From an uncultured Bacteroidota bacterium (GTDB lineage: Bacteria > Bacteroidota > Bacteroidia > Chitinophagales > Chitinophagaceae), in NCBI GenBank assembly GCA_903905685.1, contig CAIVHI010000195.1, forward strand, positions 1-5,310: DNA of 5,310 nt, written 5' to 3'. Under the pieces are notes generated by a model. That model saw nothing but the letters and a program-made list of their open reading frames with translations. It ran no database searches and was not told where the DNA came from. Positions 1 through 5,310 of the stretch are shown here, piece after piece; position 1 is the stretch's first letter, and the number at the start of each line of letters is the position of its first letter. A program made the translations under genes and the position numbers.

Positions 1-47
1 GCCTTGCATCCTATAGAATTCGATGCAGGCACGTGGGGAGAGGCATG

Positions 48-69
48 CGCAGTATGCGCGCATACTGCG
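48..69. repeat. Perfect 22-bp palindrome
   Basis: CGCAGTATGCG followed directly by its reverse complement CGCATACTGCG, with no spacer. Flanking CATGCG (44-49) and CGCATG (71-76) also match as an outer inverted pair with a 3-base offset. There is no T-run on either side, so an intrinsic terminator is unlikely. A symmetric protein-binding site is possible but unproven. The rest of 1-130 shows no convincing gene. Confidence 0.85.
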
Positions 70-130
70 GCGCATGTTCAGTGTTTGTTGATGAACCTTT
101 TAATACTCAAAGGGTTGCTGGCAAGAAGGC

Positions 131-533
131 TTATTTGCTGTCGGGGAATGTGCAGGAACCTCGGGCTCCCGTTGAGTTGGAACCGGTTGTGGTGAGGGTT
201 AGGGTGCCGCCACTTCTGGAGCCCGCCTTACCCCTCGTAATGCCGTTGCCATACAAATCCTGCTCGATCCGTTCGCCCGACATGGAGTTGCCACTGACGT
301 TCAATTGGAACGTTTCGTCCTTTTTACAAGAACCCCTTGCCAACGGAGCACGGTGTGGTGACCGTGGTGCTGCTTCCTGCCTAGAACAGGAGGCCGGTAA
401 TACCGCATGGAGAGCGGCCATGCCAAGCGCCAACGAATTGCGATGCCGTATTCGGACTGGTCAATTTTACGAACCCACCTAATACCAAGGTTGAAATGAT
501 ACCCGCGCCAATAATGTTCGAATCACTTTCAAT
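131..533 (-). pseudogene. Broken small secreted/lipoprotein-like protein
   Basis: Seen: one frame gives GGFVKLTSPNTASQFVGAWHGRSPCG up to a TAG at 383-381, and continues past it as AGSSTTVTTPCSVGKG. The next frame continues SCKKDE...NVSGNSMSG, then GGTLTLTTTGSNSTGARG, SCTFPDSK and TAA at 133-131. Removing one G from the G4 run at 336-333 joins the two as VGKGSCKKDE. The joined product, about 120 residues, resembles small Bacteroidota secreted proteins with FVGTW...CG, GSC.K, VSGNS, GTLSG.TLT and GTCTFTGTK motifs; this is recall, not a search. The hydrophobic IISTLVLGGF looks like a lipoprotein signal with Phe in place of the lipobox Cys. No good start codon is found, so the right boundary is approximate. 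Sequencing error could explain the indel, but the TAG, missing start and missing Cys favour decay. It lies downstream of the large gene on the same strand, separated by the 618-652 hairpin and an AT-rich spacer. Confidence 0.45.
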
Positions 534-617
534 GCTATTTATATAAAATAATATATTATTTGCGTATAGTGGTCTGTAATAGCAGTGCATTTTGAATTTG
601 AAATGATAGCCCGGAGC
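534..617. other. AT-rich intergenic spacer
   Basis: Spacer between the broken small gene and the hairpin after the large gene. Bases 536-561 are almost entirely A/T and include a 16-bp palindrome (AAATAATATATTATTT, 546-561). It would be the natural promoter location for the small gene, but no TTTG/TAnnTTTG pair at proper spacing is visible. No gene is seen here. Confidence 0.5.
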
Positions 618-652
618 GGAATGCACCCGGCCAAACGGGACGGATGCATTCC
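618..652 (-). terminator. Stem-loop after the large gene, possible terminator
   Basis: On the coding strand GGAATGCATCCG (652-641) can pair with CGGGTGCATTCC (629-618) across an 11-base loop: twelve pairs including one U-G. It begins 17 bases after the TGA. No U-run follows directly (GCTCCGGGC comes next), so it is not a textbook intrinsic terminator; it may end transcription with a factor or protect the mRNA 3' end. Confidence 0.45.
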
Positions 653-669
653 AATTTTGGATTTAAATT

Positions 670-3600
670 TCACTTCATTCCTGTAATCGTAAAAATGGTT
701 GACTGCAATGTGGTTTTCCCTGCTATTCTCATGTGGTATTGCCCTGGAGGCAAACTTGGATTCAAGCTGATTTCGGTACTGAGGGTGACCCCTCCTGTAT
801 ATTCCAAGGTCCGGCTCAATATTTTACGCCCAACAACGTCGGTAATCTGGATGTTTATGGGGTATTCGTCAGCAGTTGGGTAGCCGCGCAAAATGAAATT
901 GCCCGTGTTGGGATTGGGAGCGATGGTGTAGCCGGCATTCGATGGGTGCCCGCCAATCAGCCCCTCCGGAGCAACGACCACAACCAGCCAGTTAAATCCT
1001 TTGATACCTTCGCACGCACTGCCCGACCCCGTTGTGACCACGCAACTTACGGAGTCGAGATTGTGCAGGCTGTTCGTGATGAAGTCTTTGGCGGTTGCTC
1101 CCGGTACTATCACGCCGTTTACATACCATTGGTATGCCGGGTCAAAGCCTCCATATTGCACATTTGCCGTCAGCGTATCGTTGTGACCCGCTGCCACCAG
1201 CATCCCGGGAATCGCAGTTACGGTTACTACGATGATTGGATCTACGTGCACCATGAAGGTTGCCTTGGCGGTGTCTGTCGGCAACGGACAATGGTAGTTG
1301 CTGACCATCGTACACGTCACTATATCGGAATCGTTGGGCATGTAGGAGAGGGTGTACATGCCGCTACCTGCAGGGTTGCCGTTTAAAGACCAAGACATCA
1401 ATGGCGAGTAGCCACCGGCGGCGGTTGTTGCCGTTATCGAGATAGGTTGGTTGGTGCAGGCATGTGCACCCGTCAGGTTCACCTTGGGGGTGTCATAGGC
1501 AACAATCACCACCGTGTCGGTTGCAGAGGCGGTGTCCGGTATGGGGCACTGCGAACTGCTGATCATACTGCATCTCACAATGTCGCCATTTGAGGGGCTA
1601 TAGGTATAATTCGTAACCCCTGTGGCTACGGGCATCCAGTTCACGGTCCAAAAGAATTGTGGGGTGGCGCCGCCCAATGTCGGAACCACGGAATAGGTAT
1701 TGGTCGCCCCCGTGCAAATCGTATCGCCAAGAGTAGAAGTCATGGTGACTACAGGATTCGTTACGGGTTCCACGGTCATTTTGATGGGATTGCTTGTTAC
1801 GGTGTTGGGTATTGCACAGGTGGCGTTGCTCACCAACACACATCTCACCACGTCCGCATCGGCGGGGCTGTAGGTGAAAGGGTTGGTATGCGGTGTGGTG
1901 CCTATATTGTTGACGGTCCAATTGTATGTAGGTGCGTTCCCGGGATTTACGGTAGCAGCCGTAAATGTGGGCATGGTGCCCTCACATACGGTATCCTTCG
2001 GGCTTACGGAAATATTCACCAACGCCGTAATGGGGGCCATAGCATATACGGGCCGGGTGGCCTGACAACCCGTTGATGTTGCCGTATAGGTAATCACGAC
2101 GTTGCCCGCCGATATGCCGGTAACTACACCCGTCGCTGGAGTTACCGATGCTATGGTAACGTTGCCGGAGGTGAAGAGGCCCGGTGTCATAACATCACTG
2201 AGGTTGAGTGTTTGGCCGACACAGACCGTGTCAAATCCTGCGATTGGGGCAGGGAGCGGGTTCACGGTAAATGTCTCAACCGTGAAGCATCCTGTTGTGG
2301 GTAGGGTATAGGTGATATGGGTTGTTCCAACGGATGCAGCCGTCACTACGCCTCCCGAGAATGATATGCCTGCTATGGCGGGATTGTCCGAAAACCAGTT
2401 TCCGCCCGTGCTGTCGTCAAGCAACGTGGTGGTGGCGCCGTTGTTGCATAACTGGGATGTTCCCAATATGTTGCCCGGTAGCGCATTCACGGTCACTGCG
2501 CGGGTGGTACTGCAAATCCCAAGGTCGTAGGTCATAACGACGGTGCCGGGAGCTATGCCCAAAACCAGACCGGATGCCGAGTCTATGCTCGCTATTGTGG
2601 TGTTGCCCCCCGTCCAAAAGCCGCCCGTTGCGGCATCGGTAAGCGTGGTCGTCAGCAAAGGACAAACGGTCGCTATGCCCGAGATGGGTGCAGGTGGTGG
2701 CTGAACAGAAATCGTTGTAGAGATAAAGCAACCGGTACTGGAGATGGTGTAGTACACGGTGTCGGTACCTACAGCGTTGCCCCAGCCCACACCGGTAAGT
2801 ACATCTATACTGAAAATCGCGGGGTTGGTGGAATACCAGGTGCCTCCCGGCATTGCGTCCAAAAGGTTGGTGCCGGACGAATCGCAAACACGAGTGATGC
2901 CGGCAATCGGAGAAGGCGTCATGTTGACCGTGAACGGGCGGGATACAAAGCAGCCGTTCATGTCGGACGTATAAGTGATTATGGGTGTCGCCGCCGTCGT
3001 GCCCGATGTCACGATGCCCGTCACCGCATCCACCGTGGTCCCAACTGTCGAAATCGTCCAATGTCCCGGCACGGTAGCATCGGTTACCGTACCGGTATAA
3101 CCCACACAAACGGTGCTGTCGCCCAAAATCGGGGCCGGGTAGTCGGTCATGATAATGGTCTTGGTCGTCCTACATCCGGTAGTGATGGAGTATGTTAGGA
3201 CGGTTGTACCGGATGCAATGCCCGTTACAATGCCGGTTGTCGATACGGCTGCGAGACCTGGAGGGAGGATGGTCCAAGTACCTCCAATTGTGGTGTCGGA
3301 GTATGTTGCTTCAGCGTTTGCACATACCGAATCAGTTCCGACGATAGGGGAAGGAAGGGCGTTCACGGTCTCTATACGGGTGGTAAAGCAACCCGTTCCC
3401 GGCAACATATAGGTAATGACGGACGTGCCGGCCAGTACGCCGGTCGCTTCACCGGTACCGCTATTGATGGTGGCGACGACGGGTGTACCGGATACCCATA
3501 TACCGCCTACCATCGTGTTGGTCAGCGGAGTGGAATCGGCAACGCAAATCGTGGTGCTCCCCGTGATTGCGGGCGGAGTGGGGTTGACGGTTACTTGAAC

Positions 3601-5097
3601 CGTTGCGTAGCACGCCGCCGGGGGAATGCTGTAGGTGATGGTTGCAATACCCGCTCCCGTAGCCGTCCAGACCCCACCGGTAGCGGTAATGGAGGCTGTT
3701 CCTCCTGCCGAGCTTGTCCATGTTCCACCGGCAACGGTGTCGGTAAGGGTTGCAGAATTGCCCTGGCACAGCAGTAGCATTCCGGATATGGGTCCGGGTG
3801 ATGGATTGACAGTCACGATTTTGGTGATGCTGCATCCTGTAGTGGTACTCGTAAATGCTATGGTCGTGGTTCCGCCGGCAATACCGGCCAATATTCCGGA
3901 TGTCGAGCCTATGGTTGCTACAGTAGGGATACTGCTGGTCCAAGTGCCGGTACCAGATGCATCGGCAAAGGTGGCTGTATGTCCTGTACAAACGGTTGCC
4001 GGGCCGCTAATGCCCGCAGGGAGCGGGTTTACCGTTACTGCTACGGTGGCCGAACAACCCGCAACGGTATAGGAGATGATTGCGGTGCCGCCGGCTGATG
4101 CCATTCCGGTGACCACGCCGGTGGATGATACAGAGGCGACGCCGGGTGCACTGCTCGTCCAAGTGCCGCCCAGTGTAGTGTTCGATAATGTTGTTGTATT
4201 GCCGTAACAAACCGTGGGTGTGCCCATAATGCTCGCCGGCGGTAAACACGCTATGTCGATTATCACTTGGCCATTATTGCAATTGGACCCTTGTGTGTGC
4301 GTTACGCCCGTAACGTAAGTGGGGTTGGTGTAGGACGAACCTCCACCGCCTCCGCTACCATAGGAGCCCGAGCCACCACCATAATAGCCGCCTCCACCTC
4401 CGCCACTGCCGTAGGTGCCGGTGTAGCTTGCGCCGATTCCAAGTGCTCCTGTCGTCCCGGTGTAGATGGAGCATACCCCGCCGGCACCGCCGGCAACTTG
4501 AGTTCCGCCTTTCCCGCCCGATGTCAACCCACATATGTTCGATCTTCCATTGCCACCCGTAAGCCCGCCACCGGCACCGCCAATATCGCCCAGGCCGGTA
4601 CCATAACCGGCTCCGGGGCAAAAGTCGCCGCCGCCACCGCCGCCGCCGCCCGCAACAACCAGGGTTGTTCCGGTGGCGTTGTCATTGATTGTGGTGCCGC
4701 CACCTCCTCCTGCCCCCGGCCAAACGACCGTGAAACTGTTATCGCGCCCGCCGCCGCCGTAGCCGCCAACGCCTGAGGTAGATGAACCGGCTCCCCCTAC
4801 TACAATGTTGAGCACCTGACCCGGAGTGACGGCCACCGTGCACTGTACGCGGCCCCCACAACCTCCGTCAGACTGATAATTTGCCGCCCCGTACGAGCAG
4901 TTTACGCCACCACCTTTGGCCCCTTTAGCGTCCACAGTGATACTGGTTACACCTGCGGGAACGGTATAGGTCTGTATGCCGCCGGTGTAGTTGTAGGTGG
5001 TTTGCCCCATTGCACGATAGGCAAGAAGGAAGTGGAGCAACATCACTGTTTGGAGGGTCTTGGAGGCTGTCCATCCTCCCAAAATCAATCGCTTCAT
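670..5097 (-). CDS. Large T9SS-secreted multidomain surface protein (Gly-rich head, 10 BIG2-like and 4 PKD/Ig-like repeats, sorting domain)
   Basis: Seen: 1475 codons from ATG at 5097 to TGA at 670-672. Residues 1-31 form a signal peptide with a hydrophobic VMLLHFLLA core and likely cleavage at AMG|Q. Residues 33-284 are glycine-rich and hold 8 cysteines. Residues 287-1023 are ten tandem repeats of 72-75 residues; 1024-1379 are four longer repeats; 1380-1475 match the T9SS type A sorting domain (APNPNTGNF, TDVVGRK, LPPGQYHMRI). Known: such domains direct T9SS export and surface anchoring or release in Bacteroidota. Start choice: an in-frame GTG at 5142 would add 15 residues ahead of the signal peptide and lies beside a leader inverted repeat, so the ATG with the compact signal peptide is preferred. 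No catalytic motif is visible. Inference: adhesin or matrix stalk; ligand unknown. The gene is apparently monocistronic, with a broken gene downstream and a terminator-like dyad upstream. Confident in class, not in function. Confidence 0.95.
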   Translation of the reverse strand: MKRLILGGWTASKTLQTVMLLHFLLAYRAMGQTTYNYTGGIQTYTVPAGVTSITVDAKGAKGGGVNCSYGAANYQSDGGCGGRVQCTVAVTPGQVLNIVVGGAGSSTSGVGGYGGGGRDNSFTVVWPGAGGGGGTTINDNATGTTLVVAGGGGGGGGDFCPGAGYGTGLGDIGGAGGGLTGGNGRSNICGLTSGGKGGTQVAGGAGGVCSIYTGTTGALGIGASYTGTYGSGGGGGGYYGGGSGSYGSGGGGGSSYTNPTYVTGVTHTQGSNCNNGQVIIDIACLPPASIMGTPTVCYGNTTTLSNTTLGGTWTSSAPGVASVSSTGVVTGMASAGGTAIISYTVAGCSATVAVTVNPLPAGISGPATVCTGHTATFADASGTGTWTSSIPTVATIGSTSGILAGIAGGTTTIAFTSTTTGCSITKIVTVNPSPGPISGMLLLCQGNSATLTDTVAGGTWTSSAGGTASITATGGVWTATGAGIATITYSIPPAACYATVQVTVNPTPPAITGSTTICVADSTPLTNTMVGGIWVSGTPVVATINSGTGEATGVLAGTSVITYMLPGTGCFTTRIETVNALPSPIVGTDSVCANAEATYSDTTIGGTWTILPPGLAAVSTTGIVTGIASGTTVLTYSITTGCRTTKTIIMTDYPAPILGDSTVCVGYTGTVTDATVPGHWTISTVGTTVDAVTGIVTSGTTAATPIITYTSDMNGCFVSRPFTVNMTPSPIAGITRVCDSSGTNLLDAMPGGTWYSTNPAIFSIDVLTGVGWGNAVGTDTVYYTISSTGCFISTTISVQPPPAPISGIATVCPLLTTTLTDAATGGFWTGGNTTIASIDSASGLVLGIAPGTVVMTYDLGICSTTRAVTVNALPGNILGTSQLCNNGATTTLLDDSTGGNWFSDNPAIAGISFSGGVVTAASVGTTHITYTLPTTGCFTVETFTVNPLPAPIAGFDTVCVGQTLNLSDVMTPGLFTSGNVTIASVTPATGVVTGISAGNVVITYTATSTGCQATRPVYAMAPITALVNISVSPKDTVCEGTMPTFTAATVNPGNAPTYNWTVNNIGTTPHTNPFTYSPADADVVRCVLVSNATCAIPNTVTSNPIKMTVEPVTNPVVTMTSTLGDTICTGATNTYSVVPTLGGATPQFFWTVNWMPVATGVTNYTYSPSNGDIVRCSMISSSQCPIPDTASATDTVVIVAYDTPKVNLTGAHACTNQPISITATTAAGGYSPLMSWSLNGNPAGSGMYTLSYMPNDSDIVTCTMVSNYHCPLPTDTAKATFMVHVDPIIVVTVTAIPGMLVAAGHNDTLTANVQYGGFDPAYQWYVNGVIVPGATAKDFITNSLHNLDSVSCVVTTGSGSACEGIKGFNWLVVVVAPEGLIGGHPSNAGYTIAPNPNTGNFILRGYPTADEYPINIQITDVVGRKILSRTLEYTGGVTLSTEISLNPSLPPGQYHMRIAGKTTLQSTIFTITGMK
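673..960 (-). other. T9SS type A C-terminal sorting domain (Por_Secre_tail)
   Basis: Residues 1380-1475, about 96 residues at the extreme C-terminus. The motifs appear in family order: YTIAPNPNTGNFIL, then INIQITDVVGRKIL, then LPPGQYHMRI, then a final beta strand (IFTITGMK). This corresponds to TIGR04183/PF18962, recognised by the T9SS and normally cleaved by a sortase-like enzyme (PorU) with attachment to lipopolysaccharide, or released. It is the strongest taxonomic marker in the window. Confidence 0.93.
961..2028 (-). repeat. Four PKD/Ig-like domains of a second class (about 268 bp each)
   Basis: Residues 1024-1379. DNA boundaries are 2028-1762, 1761-1492, 1491-1234 and 1233-961. The first three share a C-x-G/N start, a W-T-V-N or W-S-L-N-G strand, an F/Y-T-Y-S-P-x-x-x-D motif (YTLSYMPNDSD in the third), a D-I/V-V-x-C-x-M/L-V/I-S segment and a C-P/A-x-P segment, giving three cysteines each. 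This pattern is common in multidomain T9SS cargo of Bacteroidota and is usually annotated as Ig-like or PKD-like. The fourth copy is degenerate: it lacks the first cysteine but keeps Y-Q-W-Y-V-N-G and two later cysteines. These domains lie between the BIG2-like array and the sorting domain, so they would be nearest the cell surface. Confidence 0.85.
2029..4239 (-). repeat. Ten tandem BIG2-like Ig domains (protein-level repeat, about 222 bp each)
   Basis: Residues 287-1023. Repeat boundaries on DNA are 4239-4021, 4020-3799, 3798-3577, 3576-3355, 3354-3139, 3138-2917, 2916-2695, 2694-2479, 2478-2254 and 2253-2029. Each opens with a P-x-x-I-x-G motif, then a Cys at about position 11, a GG-x-W segment near 24-27 (Trp in nine, Phe in the tenth), a TGxVTGxxAGT-like stretch, an ITYT-like strand, a second Cys near 61-64, and a TVNPLP-type linker. 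The core resembles the BIG2 (PF02368) bacterial Ig fold. All ten keep both cysteines, implying one disulfide per domain. The repeats are well diverged in sequence, so the array is old rather than freshly expanded. Confidence 0.9.
4246..5001 (-). other. Glycine-rich domain (PF12810 / ALK-LTK type) of the large protein
   Basis: Residues 33-284. It opens with a beta-like segment (YNYTGGIQTYTVPAGVTSITVDAKGAKGG, written here as the motif TYTVPAG...ITVDAKGA), then GRVQCTVAVTPGQVLNIVVGG and several runs of 4-8 glycines separated by short polar loops, ending in GQVIIDIAC. This order of features matches the glycine-rich family found in many bacterial secreted proteins and in the ALK/LTK receptor ectodomain, where glycine runs pack as polyglycine-II helices. 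Eight cysteines (67, 80, 86, 160, 189, 209, 273, 284) would allow four disulfides. Placed at the N-terminus, it would sit at the end farthest from the sorting domain. Family assignment is by pattern memory, not a search. Confidence 0.75.
4627..4650 (-). repeat. GGC/GGT codon run encoding eight glycines
   Basis: Residues 150-157 of the large protein are encoded by eight consecutive glycine codons, seven GGC and one GGT (fifth in coding order), giving a near-perfect trinucleotide tract. Slippage here would change glycine count in steps of one residue without breaking frame. It is the longest glycine run in the domain. Confidence 0.9.
5002..5097 (-). other. Sec signal peptide of the large surface protein
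   Basis: Residues 1-32 start MKR, continue with a polar stretch, then a hydrophobic core (residues 18-26) and end RAMG-Q. Ala at -3 and Gly at -1 suit signal peptidase I, and Gln at +1 is common in exported Bacteroidota proteins. No lipobox cysteine is present, so it is not a lipoprotein. The n-region is rather long (about 16 residues). This is the inner-membrane export signal that T9SS cargo needs before the outer-membrane step. Confidence 0.8.
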
Positions 5098-5101
5098 AGC
5101 C

Positions 5102-5154
5102 TCGTAAGTTTTGGCAATCGGAATGAATCTTCCGAAGTGCACGTAAACTTACGA
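5102..5154 (-). promoter_or_regulatory. Nested stem-loops in the 5' leader, next to the start codon
   Basis: Seen: a perfect 10-bp inverted repeat (TCGTAAGTTT on the coding strand at 5154-5145; AAACTTACGA at 5111-5102) with 33 bases between. Inside it is a second perfect 6-bp repeat (TCGGAA at 5135-5130, TTCCGA at 5123-5118) with a 6-base loop. The outer stem ends four bases before the ATG at 5097. In RNA this would place the ribosome-binding region in a stem; in DNA the outer arms could be a split operator. Regulation is inference. Confidence 0.45.
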
Positions 5155-5227
5155 ATGTGTTTTTATATTAAAATAAATATCTTTTCTGATAAAATTTATT
5201 CCCGTAGCATTCAAACGGTTATCTTTT
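5155..5227 (-). promoter_or_regulatory. AT-rich probable promoter region of the large gene
   Basis: The stretch between the leader stem-loops and the edge palindrome is strongly AT-rich (0 G/C in several decamers), unlike the gene body. On the coding strand a TTTG lies at 5215-5212 and a TAAATTTT at 5198-5191, partly resembling the Bacteroidota TTTG and TAnnTTTG elements. The 13-base gap between them is too short for the usual spacing of about 19-21, so no exact promoter is called. Nothing else in the window could supply a promoter for this gene. Confidence 0.4.
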
Positions 5228-5310
5228 TTTAGGGGTGCGACGGGGCATAAAAAAGCACATCCGGGGCCATTCCCCGGATGTGCTTTTTTATGCCCCGTCG
5301 CACCCCTAAA
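5228..5310. repeat. Perfect 39-bp inverted repeat with 5-base loop at the window edge
   Basis: Left arm 5228-5266 and right arm 5272-5310 are exact reverse complements; the loop is 5267-5271 (CCATT). The terminator core occupies the inner part, and a further 21 bp (TTTAGGGGTGCGACGGGGCAT outward) also match perfectly. The repeat ends at the last base of the window, so its true extent is unknown. It may be genuine or a fold-back at a contig end. Confidence 0.9.
5249..5289. terminator. Bidirectional intrinsic terminator core
   Basis: A6, then a perfect 12-bp GC-rich stem (GCACATCCGGGG at 5255-5266, CCCCGGATGTGC at 5272-5283) with loop CCATT, then T6. This layout works as a rho-independent terminator in both directions. 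It lies upstream of the large gene, so it would most naturally end a leftward transcript coming from beyond the right edge, insulating the large gene. Confidence 0.75.

Noticed and set aside
1..30. Imperfect inverted repeat GCCTTGCATC...GATGCAGGC at the left edge
   Set aside because: Arms need a bulged base, the loop is 11 bases and no terminator or mobile-element feature accompanies it; probably chance.
33..482. Plus-strand open frame of 149 codons in the left region
   Set aside because: The translation has scattered Cys and Arg with no recognisable motif, while the minus strand of the same bases carries family-like secreted-protein motifs.
546..561. 16-bp AT palindrome in the spacer
   Set aside because: In nearly pure A/T sequence such symmetry is expected by chance; noted in the spacer entry only.
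733..1386. Plus-strand open frame of 217 codons
   Set aside because: It lies wholly opposite the sorting and Ig-like domains of the large gene and shows no domain features; it is an antisense shadow of GC-rich repetitive coding sequence.
2417..3991. Minus-strand open frames rich in His and Arg inside the repeat array (2417-3109, 3461-3991)
   Set aside because: They are off-frame readings of the Ig-like repeats on the same strand; they end within repeats and have no independent features.
2029..4239. Periodic array considered as CRISPR or satellite DNA
   Set aside because: The period is about 222 bp, the units are conserved as protein rather than as DNA, and one open frame runs through them all.
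4267..4776. Plus-strand open frame of 169 codons, rich in Ala and Thr
   Set aside because: It is antisense to the glycine-rich domain; the Ala/Ala-Thr bias follows from reading glycine codons in reverse complement.
5098..5142. GTG at 5142 as start of the large gene, adding 15 residues
   Set aside because: The extension precedes a complete signal peptide starting at the ATG at 5097, has no family-like features, and overlaps the leader inverted repeat.

Overview
The window looks like a piece of a Bacteroidota chromosome, probably from a Chitinophagaceae-like or related environmental lineage. The main evidence is one very large minus-strand gene whose product ends in a recognisable type A sorting domain of the type IX secretion system (T9SS), a system confined to the Bacteroidota/FCB group. 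The moderately GC-rich coding sequence, sharply AT-rich intergenic stretches and lack of a strong Shine-Dalgarno sequence fit that assignment. No ribosomal, tRNA or other marker gene is present, so placement below phylum is inference.

Layout from left to right. Bases 1-130 hold no convincing gene, but contain a perfect 22-bp palindrome (48-69). Bases 131 to about 533 (minus strand) read as the broken remains of a small secreted or lipoprotein-like beta-rich protein. One in-frame stop and one extra G in a G4 run separate two halves that together resemble a small Bacteroidota protein family recalled from memory. Bases 534-617 are AT-rich spacer. A 12-bp stem-loop at 618-652 follows the stop codon of the big gene.

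Bases 670-5097 (minus strand) encode a 1475-residue modular surface or secreted protein. In order it has a signal peptide, a cysteine-containing glycine-rich domain of the ALK/PF12810 type, ten tandem BIG2-like Ig domains of 72-75 residues each with an invariant cysteine pair, four longer PKD/Ig-like domains of 86-91 residues, and the T9SS C-terminal sorting domain. The simplest reading is that it is exported by Sec, carried across the outer membrane by the T9SS, and displayed as a long disulfide-stapled stalk with the glycine-rich domain at the distal end. A role in adhesion or matrix formation is inference.

Bases 5098-5227 are the leader and probable promoter region of this gene. The leader contains two nested inverted repeats, the outer one ending four bases before the ATG. 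Bases 5228-5310 form a perfect 39-bp inverted repeat around a 5-base loop that runs exactly to the window edge. Its core has the form of a bidirectional intrinsic terminator; the outer 20-21 bp of perfect symmetry are either an unusual dyad or a contig-end fold-back artefact.

Only one intact gene is present, so no pathway or operon can be read. The most notable content is the domain architecture of the big protein, its structured leader, the decayed small gene downstream of it, and the edge palindrome.
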